DNA of 64,000 bases, taken from the NCBI GenBank assembly GCA_018136815.1, contig CM030938.1, positions 3,422,112 to 3,486,111 on the forward strand, written 5' to 3'. The notes under the pieces are model-generated. The model did not search any database. It saw only the letters and a list, made by a program, of their open reading frames with translations, and was not told the DNA's origin. Shown here one piece after another: positions 30,606-41,400 of this stretch. The stretch's first letter is position 1. Every line of letters begins with the position of its first letter. The stretch is from Isochrysis galbana. Its lineage: Eukaryota; Haptophyta; Isochrysidales; Isochrysidaceae. A program made the translations under genes and the position numbers.

Positions 30606-31973
30606 ATGTCGGTCTACGGCGGCAAGGCTCTCAGCACCACCAGCTCACATGGCCGCCGGCCCTCCAATCCGCGCTTCGCCAGCGTCACCAGCCGCATCGA
30701 TTCCGGGCCCAACATGCGCAAGGTAAGGCCCGTCGGCTGGTCGCCTTTCACTCAGCTTCGACCTCGCGTGTGCCACCATCCTCCCCCCACTCCTCCATCC
30801 GTGTCTCCCCCTTCGCTTGGTGTTTAACCCTACCTGGTTGAGTTTATGCCTACCATGAATTGCCAAGGTGATGGAGAAGTACGAGGGCACCTCCGGCCCC
30901 AACGCGCGCGCCAAGCAGGGAGACAAATTTTTCCAGACGATCAAGCCGCTCACGCTCGAGAAGCTCCTCGAGCCGGAGCTCGACAGCGTTGAGTCTATTT
31001 ATAATTATGATCTCGATGAGGTGAGAAGCACGGGGATTGTAGTGGCACACTGCCCTGCACAAGCACACTCACGTTTACGTCTTTTCGCAATGGCTTCTCT
31101 AGGTCTCGGCCATGCAATCTGTTGGCGGTGCTTCAGTTGCGCACTCCATCATCTCGCACTCTGCGGAAGCTGAAACGCCAAATGGGTCTGATGCTGCTGG
31201 CGCCTCGCAATCCAATCTGATCATTTTTGATTGCCGGACCTTCGAGGAGTATACGGACTCCCATGTGCATGGCGCGAAGCACTACGACAGGTCAGTATGA
31301 GTGCTGAGTCCCGAAACTGACATTTGTTGATGTGGTGCTGCCTCCGAACAGACGTTTGTCGATACGGTTTTGTGACCACTCCTGATCTATTCGTCTTTCT
31401 CGACCTCAGGACCATGCTTCACAAGAGCACAAACCAATTTCCTCGTGATCTCTACTTCTTTCGTGGTCCGAGGGATGGTGACAAGATGGTTGTCTTGTAC
31501 GACAGTGACGGCAAGGCGAGCACGCAGAGGCATGACACCTGTCTTGGCACAAACTCGACACAATAAGCACCGATTGCTCCAGAGATCTCATCCGCGAACG
31601 GCGAGGCCTGATGAATGTATCCATCTTGCATGCGAGCTCACCTATGCTCCCTGTTTCCCTCCCATAATAGGGGCTCGAGGAGGTGGCCAACGCCTTTGTC
31701 CAGAATGGCTTCGAGAACACGTACGTGCTAGCCGGAGGTTACCACGGTGTCTGTGTGCGTTGCCCGCACATCCTGTCGAACCCGCCGCCGGTCGAACTTT
31801 CTGAGCAGACGTTGCAGCAGCACATGGGGTCAATGAGGCTCACTGGGCGGCCGGGTGTACCCAATGCGAGTGGGCGACTCAATACCGCTGGAAGTACACG
31901 CACGCAAGAGACCTCTCTCTCGGGCTTCGGCCCAGGGCGCTCTGCTCGTCCGCCCCCGGGCACGTGGAAGTAG
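30606..31973 (+). CDS. CEP41: CEP41-like centrosomal/ciliary rhodanese-domain protein, 288 aa, 5 exons
   Basis: Exons 30606-30722, 30868-31020, 31103-31290, 31410-31515 and 31671-31973 join in frame. Intron 4 has a GC donor (AAG|GCGAGC); the others are GT-AG. The protein has an N-terminal region with KYEGTSGPNARAKQGD, then a rhodanese fold: NLIIFDCRTFEEYTDSHVHGAKHYDR, then KMVVLYDSDGK, then VANAFVQNGFENTYVLAGGYHGV. This order and wording match CEP41, a basal-body and axoneme protein needed for tubulin polyglutamylation in cilia. The active-site loop position has no catalytic Cys where a sulfurtransferase would have one, as expected for this non-enzymatic family. The C-terminus is a Pro/Ser/Gly-rich tail. 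Confidence 0.9.
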
Positions 31974-33034
31974 ACACACTCGCATAAATTACAGCACATG
32001 CTTGGGTTGCGGCCCCATTCCAGATGGAACACAGACGCTCTTGTTGGAGAACGAGCCGATAGGACCCTGCATGTTTGAGCGACTTCCCGCATTCAGATGC
32101 GCACAATCGGCAGCTGGTATAGCAACAGCTTACCCACTGATAGAGATGGAAAACATCTCCTTTGCACGGTGAGAATAAGCCAGATCGTGTGCCGCCGTGT
32201 GAGTGCGACATGTGGCGCACGTGAAGGCATCTCCATTCTTTTCGGCGTCTCCATTCTATTTGGCGTCTTCACGTCTTCTTGTTGCGGCAGCCTTCGCACA
32301 TACCTTGAATAAGCTTTCCGCTATCGAAGCAGGAAGTGCTGCAAGGTCCACTACATGTGGCGTAAGCTGTTCTATGAGATGAAGGCTGAGTCTTCATGGT
32401 AGATCGAGGTGGAGAGATGTCCACGGAAAGCTAGCGCATACCTCTCTCACCTGTGTTGTAAAAAACATCTGAAGATTCAGGGCTATACACCTACTAGACG
32501 TCCGGTATGTATCAGCGTGCCATGGTCAATGCTATTATATCCCTTCACTCCACTCATTCCTCCCCTTCCCCCCAGGGGGGGGGGGGGCACTCGATGGAAT
32601 GGGACGTGCACATCACTCGCTTGCCCTTGTTTGCTTCATTCGCTTCATTCTTCTTACGGTGGTGCCCATGAGGCAACCACCGCGGCTTGGGCGAGGTAGA
32701 GCACCATCGCCGCTCGCATCGCTGAATCGATATCGCAGGATAATATTCTCTATACATTCACACACGACCTCCCGTTCCATCGATCGTCCCCCGTTTGCAA
32801 TTTGTTGGCTTGCTGCCATGCCGATGGTCCCCATTCCCTACCACCACCTCCTCTTGCAGTGGTTTGGTGATACCCTGCCCACAACATACAACATAAGCTT
32901 AGTTGGAGTGGGGGTGTATGTAGAACGCGTGCGTGAGAGTAGTGGGTCCAGCGGCGTGTGCGCGGCGAGAATGTTAACATATTTATTGACGTAATCTCCC
33001 TTAATTGATCTATCTCTATCAGTTCAAAGCCTCC
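31974..33034. other. Intergenic DNA with one dispersed repeat copy
   Basis: No gene identified. A plus-strand copy of the AAAACATCTGAAG repeat lies at about 32455-32505. A G homopolymer is at about 32575-32588. Confidence 0.4.
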
Positions 33035-33958
33035 TCATAAAGGAGCCCCACTCTGCGTGACCTCCCGTCTTGATGCCTTGAATCGAGATACTCGTTTGGA
33101 GTCTTCGCCCTGTGACGGCGCTGAACCCACAATAGGAGCACTGTCTGGCATGCCTAATTCTTTTAGCATAGCACTTGGCTGTGGAATCGGCGACGGCGGC
33201 ACGACTGGTGTGGCATGGTCAACAATTCGCTCTACAACTTCTTGTGTAAACGCCTCGGTGGCCCCATGTGGCTTCCCTTTGTTGAGTGAGTGCTGCGGTG
33301 CACGATGGGCCTGGTGGCAACCACTGGGAGAAGTCGCGCCTCCGGTGCTGCTTGCACGAGCGCAGTCTGCTGTTTTGCCTGGGACCTTCTCCCTCTTCCC
33401 CTTCTCGTTACTATGCAAGGACGCCACCTTTGAGCCACCACTTGATTCAAGCTGGCTCCACTCTTCCTCATCATACTCCTCTCGAATCTCAACCGTACCG
33501 TCCGGGTTTGTTGTGAGTCCGCTCACGTCGCCATGCTCGTCGGCACTGACCCCGTCGGTGGATCTCGCGCCAAGGCCAAGAGCATGCATTGCACGGAACT
33601 TATCGCGCTGCGATTTGAGATCGGCGATTTCGGAGGTGAGCGCGCTGATCTGCGTCTGGACGAACTCGCCGCGGCGCTGGGCAATGCCGATTGCCTGAGA
33701 GGCCGACCGCTTGGCAAAGATGTTCTCGCCCAGCAGCACAGTGACCTCGTTTGTGTGGCGCAGCGAGCCCTCAAAGAAGGCCATCTTACCAAACGGCACC
33801 ATCAGTTTGTGGCTCACGCGCTCCGGCAGTGCCTTGAGTGTGTGGGCGAGTGCATCGTACTCTTCGCGCACCCTCCTCATCCGCGCAAGCTGCTCCTCCC
33901 GCTCGCGCAGCGTCTCGCCCACGCGGCGGTCTGCCTCGACGATCTGGGCCGCCGACAT
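33035..33958 (-). CDS. URI1: URI1-like unconventional prefoldin, 307 aa
   Basis: Single exon from ATG 33958, chosen because the prefoldin helix starts there; an upstream in-frame Met belongs to a Gly/Arg low-complexity stretch. Residues 1-130 are an alpha-type prefoldin: a first coiled coil (MRRVREEYDALAHTLKALPE), the beta-hairpin core (HKLMVPFGKMAFFEGSLRHTNEVTVLLG), then a second coiled coil. An acidic EEYDEEEW segment and a long Ser/Gly/Pro linker follow. The C-terminus carries VSRFKASR, the short conserved motif near the end of URI proteins. URI binds the RPB5 subunit of RNA polymerases and the R2TP/prefoldin-like chaperone. Length is shorter than animal URI but similar to protist homologues. 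Confidence 0.85.
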   Translation of the reverse strand: MSAAQIVEADRRVGETLREREEQLARMRRVREEYDALAHTLKALPERVSHKLMVPFGKMAFFEGSLRHTNEVTVLLGENIFAKRSASQAIGIAQRRGEFVQTQISALTSEIADLKSQRDKFRAMHALGLGARSTDGVSADEHGDVSGLTTNPDGTVEIREEYDEEEWSQLESSGGSKVASLHSNEKGKREKVPGKTADCARASSTGGATSPSGCHQAHRAPQHSLNKGKPHGATEAFTQEVVERIVDHATPVVPPSPIPQPSAMLKELGMPDSAPIVGSAPSQGEDSKRVSRFKASRREVTQSGAPL

Positions 33959-34059
33959 GATGCGCCCCACAGAGGGACGGCTCCTTCCCTCTCCCCCCCC
34001 GCGCCTGCCTCTTCCACCCCACCCTCCTCTCACGTAAAGAGCATGTCTCCCAAGTAAGA

Positions 34060-34440
34060 AAATAGTAGTACTACTAACAAATTAGCCATTACTTTTACTT
34101 ATTACTCACACGGCGTGTGGCAGAGTGTTTATGCTGCTCCTAACTACCCGCCCTCGCCCCTCGCCTACCGACATCCCCTCCCCCCTCTCCCAGGTTCCCG
34201 AATGCGGAATCTCTAGGAAGGGGGGGTCGCGCGCACTGCTTCGATCGGGGACGAGAGAGAGGGGTGTAAGTGTAAGGTCTAAGTAATAGTAATAGTAATA
34301 AGTAATAAGTAAAAGTCAGAGTCAGAGTCAGTGTTAGTGTTGCGTGTTGTCCCTTCTTGCTTCTTGGGCGCTAGTGTGCCTCGCAAGGGGCCAGCGTCTT
34401 AATGGAGTCTTAAATCTGTTGTGCCCAGCAGCCAGCAGTG
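34060..34440. repeat. Repeat B copy 3 and simple AGTAAT/AGTCAG repeats
   Basis: At about 34105-34250 the sequence resembles 7960-8110 (GGCGTGTGGCA, CTACCCGCCC, GCGCGCACTGCTTCG). It is followed at 34275-34335 by tandem AGTAATA and GTCAGA words. No gene. Confidence 0.5.
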
Positions 34441-34780
34441 GCAATGGACCAGAGCCAGAGCCAGAGTGTCGAATCCAGAGTATCTCTATACTCAAAGCGG
34501 ATTCGATACTCGATAGTGCGAACGAATTTTTCGACACATTGAACACCGAGGCTTCACATCGCTCGTCAATTCATTTGTCTCCTTCTTTGTTTGTTTCGAG
34601 CGTTTATGTTTGTTTCTCAGTTCTTTTGTTGATTGAGTGGTGTTAGTAGATCGAGTTTTGTAAGGTGGTCACGTGCGTCGTCGTCATGTAGCGCGTTCCC
34701 CTCCCTCCCTCTCTCTCTCTCTCTCAAGATTGTGCCCCGAATGAGACTTGACACGATCAAGCTTCGGCTTGATTCGACAC
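34440..34780 (+). repeat. Structured dispersed repeat C, copy 2
   Basis: Hairpin 1 at 34469-34506 has an outer stem TCGAATCC/GGATTCGA and an inner stem AGAGTAT/ATACTC. Hairpin 2 at 34756-34773 is ATCAAGC-TTCG-GCTTGAT. Shared blocks with copy 1 (27640-28020) include ATGTAGCGCG and TGAGACTTG with ACGATCAAGC. A CT microsatellite sits at 34710-34730 between them. Same orientation as copy 1. Confidence 0.55.
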
Positions 34781-35112
34781 AGAGAGATTGCAAAAAGGAC
34801 TGGCAGCTGGCAGCATCGTGAGAGAGCGAGAGAGCGCGACGGGCAGCTACAGCTACCCAAGGAGCAAGGAGAACAGGAACAGAATCGAACACTCACTCAG
34901 GGCCACCTTGCACCTTGGGACAGGAAACCAAGCAAAACACCACTGTCCACTGTGCCACATAAGACATAAGACATAAGACATAAGACATAAGAAATTTCAA
35001 CACTATCACACGGCTGCATCACACATATTAAGCTGTCACAAGAGAACAGGTAATGATGTGTGAGAGGTAGAAATGAGAAAGAACAGAATTGAGGTGCGAG
35101 GTGAAGAGTGGA

Positions 35113-35330
35113 ATAATAATAATAAACATCTGAATCTGAGCGTTATGCGTTAGTACCACTACTCCCACTAGCCCGGTACTATCACGACACTCCTCAACGC
35201 ACCTGCCCGCGCCCCTTGAAGTGATGGCACAAGACACTTACACATATGCATCCCTACAAATCTCCCCCCTCGCAAACCCCCGGCACCCATTACAAAATAT
35301 AACTCCCCACAAATAACAATGAGGGAAAAC
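35113..35330 (+). repeat. Dispersed repeat A, copy 2
   Basis: Starts in AATAATAATAA, then GTTAGTACCACTACT and CCCGGTACTA, and ends after TAACTCCCCACAA with an ATGAGGGAAAACCCA start codon context that parallels copy 4 (ATGAGCGAAAACCCA). It ends about 150 bases upstream of the NEK kinase ATG. Confidence 0.7.
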
Positions 35331-35479
35331 CCAGTGACCAGTGAGGCGGACCGACCTTCCGCCTCACCAGGAAAAAACACCGGACCCAGAAGCCAGAAGA
35401 AGGAACTTGGGACGCTGTCCGACTGACCAACCGCGGCCCGTGGTGGCCCGACCATCCACGATCGGCCAGCCAGACCCAG

Positions 35480-36382
35480 ATGCTCGCAGGGGCTGTCGAA
35501 AAAGTGACGACGCGCGGCCCTTCGGTGTTGCACCAGCAGGGCTATCTCGTCGTCCAGATGCTCGGGAGGGGCGCTCATGGCGACGCATTTCTCGTGAGGA
35601 GAGGGCGTGAACGTGGCCTCTTCGTTGCCAAAATCCAGTCATACGCAGACAAGCCGGAACAGGGCAAACTGGCGCTCGCCCGTGAGGTGACAAACATGCG
35701 CAAAGCGAGTCTGAGTGGCCATCCATACCTCGTGCGCTTCCGGCAGTCCTTCCAGGATTCGACTCACCTCTGCATCATCATGGACTACTGCGAGGAAGCA
35801 GATCTTGCCGTGCAGATTCGCAAGCAACGCCAGAGTAGACAATTTTTCCCGGAGGGCACGATAAAGCGTTGGCTGTGCGAGCTCATTGCAGCATTGGACT
35901 ACCTGCACTGCCTTCATCTCCTCCACAGGGACGTGAAGCCGGGGAACATCTTCATGTCCAATGGTGGAGCTCGGCTGGGAGATTTTGGCTTGTCGAAACA
36001 AGTTTCTGCAGGGGTAACAAACATGAATCTCCACACGCAATGTGGCTCGCCGCTGTACCTTGCTCCTGAGGTGCATATGGGACAGCCGTACTCGAAAAGC
36101 GTAGACATGTGGGGTCTAGGCTGCACGCTTTTTGAAATGATGATGCTGAACTTTGCCTTTCGGGGCTCCACGGTCACCGAGGTAATGCGGAAGATTGTGT
36201 ACGCCAGACATGAGGAAATTCAGGGTGGTTGGACACCAAACCTCGTGAAGATTGTGCACACGTTACTCTCACTGAAGCCTACAGATCGGCCCACAACGCC
36301 GCAGCTCATTTGCGACAGCTATTTCCAGAGCGCCACGCAAGAAGTGTATTGGGATTCCGCGGCTTTGAGCCATAGAATGTGA
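35480..36382 (+). CDS. NEK-family serine/threonine kinase, 300 aa, intronless
   Basis: Single exon. The kinase domain fills the protein: Gly loop LGRGAHGDAFLV, VAIK-type lysine in LFVAKIQ, catalytic loop HRDVKPGN, DFG in LGDFGLSKQ, activation segment end GSPLYLAPE, then KSVDMWGLGCTLFEMM. The HRDVKPxN and SPLYLAPE wording and GYLVVQMLGRGAHG start point to the NIMA-related (NEK) family, whose members act in mitosis and cilia/basal bodies. There is no C-terminal coiled coil, so this is a minimal NEK. The start codon lies just after a repeat A copy, so the 5' leader is repeat-derived. No CT-rich leader is present. Alternative: a divergent kinase of the same superfamily. Confidence 0.85.
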   Translation: MLAGAVEKVTTRGPSVLHQQGYLVVQMLGRGAHGDAFLVRRGRERGLFVAKIQSYADKPEQGKLALAREVTNMRKASLSGHPYLVRFRQSFQDSTHLCIIMDYCEEADLAVQIRKQRQSRQFFPEGTIKRWLCELIAALDYLHCLHLLHRDVKPGNIFMSNGGARLGDFGLSKQVSAGVTNMNLHTQCGSPLYLAPEVHMGQPYSKSVDMWGLGCTLFEMMMLNFAFRGSTVTEVMRKIVYARHEEIQGGWTPNLVKIVHTLLSLKPTDRPTTPQLICDSYFQSATQEVYWDSAALSHRM

Positions 36383-37111
36383 TTGTTCAACATTGCCAGA
36401 GAGTTCCAGCCATCAACCAGCAACAGTCAACACATTCATCTCAGCGAGTAGTGTAACATTGATCTTCTGGCAAACATCGATTCTGGAAGAATAAAAACGC
36501 CAGGGGTGCCGTCAAACGCCAGCTCCACCTTGCTTGCCGCAAAGATCGGAGCTGCGTAGATCGGAGCTGCGGTGGGCTCACGACTCACAAATCACCAAGG
36601 ATTCGTCTTAGCGTCGTCAAGCGATGTCTCATCTGGCCGGGGCTGCTTTGGTGATGGCTCTCTGCGACCGTGGTCGTGGGCCCTGGCGAGAGGCCCTAGA
36701 AGGACTGGGGCTGGGTGGGTTACTTGGCTGTACTTGCCAGCACCTTGGCGAGGCGCGCGCCGCGTTGCAAGCGGTGGGCGGTGGGCGGTGCCACGGTGCG
36801 CCATTGGCGGCCTAGGCGTGCTACTGCCGGCCAGTCTACTCTGCGGGGTCCACACCATCGCGCTAATACGCAACAAAGGATATTATCTACTAGTCTAACG
36901 ACTCGCGACAACACACCGTTCTCAGAAATGATAAGTAGCTAGTGCAATACATTATAATTACGCTGGAGGCCAATAGCCAAATTACATGCCATGATAGCAA
37001 CACACACGTAGGGCACGCAGACTTCAGCGGCATTCATGATATTCTACTGCCCTTGGGCTGAAATAAAACAAAGCTGACAGTACGTGCACTTTACTGCGTC
37101 GGACCGATCGA
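36383..37111. other. Intergenic DNA, nothing identified
   Basis: Holds the NEK 3' UTR (AATAAAAA at about 36491) and the exonuclease 3' side. The minus-strand gene's likely polyadenylation signal AATAAA would lie in this region, but I could not assign one with confidence. Confidence 0.4.
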
Positions 37112-38260
37112 TCAGCCAGACTGGCGTCTCGCCAGTTGCGTAGCAATCTCTTCTCGTGCGGAATACAATCGCCTTTCTAGCTGCACAAAACCATGATGCT
37201 GAAGGAAGGGACGGAGATCAGGCAGATCCACCGGATGCGCCGGGCGCAGACCGCGCAGGCTTTGAGATTCCACGTCAACCTCGTTGTCGAGGAGAATCAG
37301 CCGCTTGGCAAGGCGCGCCATCTCGCTGAATTCAATCAATGCATCGCGCCGTTTCGATTTCTTCATGCTGGGCGCTGCTTCCAGCACAGCTTCGAGCGAG
37401 CCATATTCCAAGATCAATTTAGCGGCTGTCTTAGGCCCAATTCCTGGAATCCCGGGAACGTTGTCGCTGATGTCTCCGACGAGCGCAAACAGGTCGACTA
37501 GCTGTGCGGGGTCAACGCCATGATACTTGGCTCGCACTGCTGCCGCGTCGAGTAGGAGTTTCTTCCGATCGTCAAAGACAGTCACATTTGTCGAGGCTCC
37601 AAACGCAGTGCTCGTCGAACAGTCGTGGTGGGATGTGATGAGCTGCAGCAAGTCTTTGTCTGATGACACCACGCAGACATCAGCGAGGCCCTCGTTGCGA
37701 GCACGGGACACTGCCGTTGCGATAAGGTCATCCGCCTCGATCCCATATTGTGAGATGGTGGATACTCCAAAACATTCGGCAGCCTCCCGAATGTGGCCCA
37801 TTTGCTGCCGTAGAGTTGCTGGCATTCGTGCACGAGTCTGAGGGTGCGAAAGAGGGGTAGAGTCGTGGGTGGCCGTGCTTTGCTCTAGAGTATCCACACT
37901 GGAAAGCGCGAGGCACACCTCCTTATATTCTGGAAGCATCTCGATGCGCCGCGCGGGCGCCCCCTCGTCAAAGACACACAGCATGTTGTACCCTGGGAAG
38001 ACGTCACGGAGCTTCCACAGCTTATTGCAGAAGCCGAGGAGCGCGTGGGCCGGCTCGCCCGTCCTCGAGGTCAGCACGGGTAGTGCGTGGTACATCCTAT
38101 ATGCTAGGTTATGAGCGTCGATGATGCAGAGCCTGCTGCCGTCGGGCTCGGCGGTACCCACGAGCGTGGACGCCCTCTGCATGTGTGTCTGCAAGGACGG
38201 CCGGACGAGACGTGCGCGGAAGGGCGCGTGGGTGAGCAGCAGCATCGCGAGCGCGGCCAT
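37112..38260 (-). CDS. Organelle-type 5'-3' exonuclease (DNA polymerase I exonuclease-like), 355 aa
   Basis: Minus-strand exons 37919-38260 and 37112-37837 with an 81-base GT-AG intron. The intron is a multiple of three and open, so an unspliced reading adds 27 extra residues. Splicing joins LPEYKE to TRARMPATLRQQM, which restores the family pattern. Metal-binding acidic motifs of the FEN/Pol I fold are present: CIIDAHNLAYR, VFDEG, YGIEADDLIA, VVSSDKDLLQ and LVGDISDNVPG. These are followed by the helix-hairpin-helix IPGIGPKTAAKLI. The first 30 residues (MAALAMLLLTHAPFRARLVRP) are Arg-rich and lack acidic residues, suggesting a mitochondrial or plastid presequence. It resembles the bacterial/organellar branch rather than nuclear FEN1. 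Confidence 0.88.
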   Translation of the reverse strand: MAALAMLLLTHAPFRARLVRPSLQTHMQRASTLVGTAEPDGSRLCIIDAHNLAYRMYHALPVLTSRTGEPAHALLGFCNKLWKLRDVFPGYNMLCVFDEGAPARRIEMLPEYKEVCLALSSVDTLEQSTATHDSTPLSHPQTRARMPATLRQQMGHIREAAECFGVSTISQYGIEADDLIATAVSRARNEGLADVCVVSSDKDLLQLITSHHDCSTSTAFGASTNVTVFDDRKKLLLDAAAVRAKYHGVDPAQLVDLFALVGDISDNVPGIPGIGPKTAAKLILEYGSLEAVLEAAPSMKKSKRRDALIEFSEMARLAKRLILLDNEVDVESQSLRGLRPAHPVDLPDLRPFLQHHGFVQLERRLYSAREEIATQLARRQSG

Positions 38261-38322
38261 CGCCCCACCCGCGCGGTCTCTCCCACCACCGCACACACAT
38301 ACGCACCTCTCCCACTCTACTC

Positions 38323-38575
<253 letters not shown>

Positions 38576-39359
38576 AGATTCTCGGGGGGCGGGCCGCGGC
38601 TTCAATGGCAACTCGTTTTGACAAAGGGCGCGAAACCACCGCCGCGCGACGCGGACGGTTCGTTCGTGGGAGAGGGCCACTGCGATGCTTGTGCTTGTGC
38701 TCGGCTAGAGGTAGATAGAGTAGAGGTTTTGTCAGAGTTTTCTTGTTGTCCTCGTTGAATCCTAGTGCTGAGGGACCGTGCCTCATAGCCAAGGGAGCCC
38801 CTACCCCTAAAACTATAAACATCTTAGCCTCGTTCCTTTTTCGTTGGTTTCGGGGGTGCGGCCCAGGTGCCAGGTGCACTACCACGGGCCCGGTTTGGGG
38901 TGCGTGATCCGTGATCCGGGCAGGCCTTTTAGTTCGTGCTATTGTTTTCTATCCGCGCTTCTAGGCGCTCCTCAGCTTGCACTTGCACGCTTTTATGTGT
39001 GCGCTGTCGGGTGTTCCTTCTCTGTTGGGGGTTTCTCTAATACGCACTTTGCTGGTGTATTCAGCAGCCAGTCTCTGTGCTGGTGCTGGTTTCGTTGCTG
39101 GCTATAGCACTTGGTGTTCTATCCCCAGGCTTGTGGCCAGGGATAGTAGTGCTGCGCTGGGGATTAAATTACCTTTGTTGTCTGCATCGTACATTGGGCG
39201 AAGGTCGCCCACGTCGATCTTTATTTGGGTTTGGATTGTCTCCCCATGCCCGCCTGGGCGGTTCTCGACGAGTCCGTCGAGTTGGCGAACATGAGGGCGC
39301 ATCCCAGCTTCGTAGTGAATCTTTCTATGACCATGACCCGTATTAGTATTAGCAGGTCA
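38576..39359. other. Intergenic DNA, nothing identified
   Basis: Scattered ORFs without recognised domain. No repeats detected against the rest of the window. Confidence 0.35.
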
Positions 39360-39540
39360 TGGTATAATAATAAAACAACTGAGTATTAGTATTAGTGCCG
39401 CTACTGCCACTAGCCATGCACCAACACGACAAGCCACTACATACATGACCGCATTATAAACCTAGGCACACAAATCTATGCACCTGATTATAGCTCCCCC
39501 CTCGCGGGCCCCCGGCTCCCGTTAGAACTCCCCACAAGCT
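39360..39540 (+). repeat. Dispersed repeat A, copy 3
   Basis: Begins TATAATAATAAAA, then GTATTAGTGCCGCTACTGCCACTAGCC, and ends with CCCCTCGCGGGCCCCCGGC and GAACTCCCCACAAGC. The most diverged of the four copies. Confidence 0.6.
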
Positions 39541-39841
39541 CACTTCCGTCGCATCGTCGCTCTCTTGTCGGCATTCTCTTCCGTATCTTCCTTATTTGTT
39601 CTCTCCGTGTCAGTTCGTGGGGAAGATATGTTAGATGTTAGTGTGGAGAGTGTTGGTATGAGTCTGGTGTGTCTGTCGTTGTCTCTCAGCAGATTTCTGT
39701 CTGATCGGTCCTGGTAGCCCCTCGTCCCTCGTCCTTCGTCCTCGTCCTCGTCCTCGCCCCGCTCCGTCCCAGTCCTACATACTACACAGACAACTACTAC
39801 ACCTGTACCACTCCCACGCCCTCGCTCACGCTCGCCACGCC

Positions 39842-40115
39842 AATGTCCAATGTCCACTCCATCGCCGCACTCGCCAAACCCCAAGCCCGCCAACCCGCCT
39901 CCCTTCCTGGATGAGGTGGAGCCCGTCTTTTCCTCTGGGGCTTCCCCAGCCGGGCCTCCCGCCGTAAACCCTACCTCCATTCCGTCGCCGGTTGAATGTG
40001 TGGCAACGTTCAATCCGTGCCAGGCCCGTCCTGCCTCTCCCTCGCTCCTCGCTGGCTCTCGCGCTCTTGAAGGTCTCGATTGGAGCATTGGAGCTGGCTG
40101 GGAGCTCCTGATCAG
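39842..40115 (+). pseudogene. Pro-rich gag-like fragment cut by a solo LTR
   Basis: Plus-strand frame with MSTPSPHSPNPKPANPPP, EPVFSSGASPAGPPAVNP and SPVECVATFNP. Similar peptides (EPVFPSG, PPAVNP, SPIGCMPSSNP) are encoded on the minus strand at 15540-15659. The solo LTR at 40121 interrupts the frame. I infer a fragment of a multicopy element located downstream of repeat A; the protein family is not recognised. Confidence 0.35.
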
Positions 40116-40120
40116 GGGGG

Positions 40121-41009
40121 TGTCAGAGCAAGGCTGATCTCACTCTTGGAGATTGACTGCGAGGGCGCGCCGCCAGCTAGCGCGGAACGCGGTTCTTGTG
40201 GGGAGCTCATAGAGCTTTCCTCGGGGGTGACTACGGGCATGGTGATCGACGCACGACGCACGACGCACGCACGGAGCACGGTGGGCGCGGAAGTGCGGAA
40301 GGAGGCTTGTGGGAGGTGGTGGCAGGCGACTGGGGGTGGCTCAGGCGCGTGCTTGACTTGTATTGACTCGTTGACTCGGGGTATAGACTCGGGAACTCGG
40401 GGGGACTCGCTTGGGAACACGATGGGACTCGATTAAGTTGCTACAAAATCACTCCCAAGAAACCAAAAACTAAAGTCCTTGGGCTCAGAAAACTAACGTA
40501 AACACTCCGGAATCATACGATAAACAAACCCCTCCCCGCGCGGCGAAGGCTGAAGTCGCGATCGCTCGTCATGCGCGAAGATATACGGAAAGAGAGCGCA
40601 TAACTACGCCACCGAAGGGTTCGAACTATCGTTAAAGTGAAACTCGTCCGCTGAAGCCAACGCGGAGGGTCGAGGAGAGATCCAAACTCGCGCGGGGGGA
40701 GAAGGCGATGTGCGGAGAGACCTTCTAGACAAGAGAGAGACGAGCAAGGGACGACGAAACAAGACGCGAGACGCGAGGCGCGTGCCATTCGTTCTTCCTT
40801 TCTTTCATCGAAACCGCGACGAAACTAACATTAAACGTCGGTGCCCCCTCCGCGAGGATCTGGAAGAAGAACGGACGAGATGGAGGCAATCATCGATGGA
40901 ACCGCGAGAGGAATCGAAGCGAGGGGGGGGGAACAACGACGGCCGGAGGAAACGAACCGCGCGCGGGGGAGAAGAGAACCTCGCGCGGGGGGGGGGCACG
41001 AATACAACA
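40121..41009 (-). mobile_element. Solo LTR of the gypsy family with an internal deletion
   Basis: Both LTR termini are present: TGTCAGAGCAAGG at 40121 and AATACAACA ending at 41009, the same ends as the LTR at 49220-50642. About 530 bases near the TACAACA end are deleted relative to that copy (the sequence jumps from a G run straight to the terminus). Five-base direct repeats GGGGG flank it (40116-40120 and 41010-41014), consistent with a target duplication, although both lie in G runs. Loss of the internal region by LTR-LTR recombination is the usual explanation. Confidence 0.8.
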
Positions 41010-41195
41010 GGGGGTCCACGGGGAGGAGGGCTTGGTCAGAGCAAGAAGCAGGCCAGCGCGGGCCAAGATGTGCGATCTGTGCATCTGTCATCTGTGCCCA
41101 GCTCTATGGGAGATTCTGGGCAGTCTGGGTGAGTCCCCCCTGCATGCCAAGAGGCAGCGCAGGGGGGTGGATGGTTCTCGCCCCCCATGAATCTA

Positions 41196-41400
41196 TCTGA
41201 GCATTAGTACCACTACTCTCACTAGCCCGGTACTAACACGACAGCCCTCAGCGCACCTGCCCGTACACCTTGGCGCGTGCTGTTGTCACAGATACATACT
41301 CCTATGCACCCTTCCACATCTCCCCCCTCGCAGGCCCCCGGCTCCCATTCTAACTCCCCACAAGTTAAAATGAGCGAAAACCCATTGAGGCGGTCCGGTC
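41196..41400 (+). repeat. Dispersed repeat A, copy 4
   Basis: Nearly identical to copy 1 through GAGCATTAGTACCACTACT, CCCGGTACTAACAC, CTTGGCGCGTGCTGTTG and CCCCTCGCAGGCCCCCGGC, and followed by ATGAGCGAAAACCCATTGAGG, the start of a short Arg-rich frame (MSENPLRRSGRRRPTLREK). Copies 1 and 4 differ at only a few positions. Confidence 0.75.

Noticed and set aside
36592-36898. Short ORFs around 36.6-36.9 kb as a gene
   Set aside because: They overlap on both strands, lack domains and have no start or splice support.
40112-40420. Minus-strand ORF of about 100 residues, repeated at 49184-49519
   Set aside because: Both lie in the LTR of the gypsy family, so the conservation is that of the repeat, not of a gene.
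40710-41132. Plus-strand Arg/Glu-rich ORFs here and at 49810-50655 and 61015-61719
   Set aside because: Antisense reading of the LTR; identical in all copies and low complexity.
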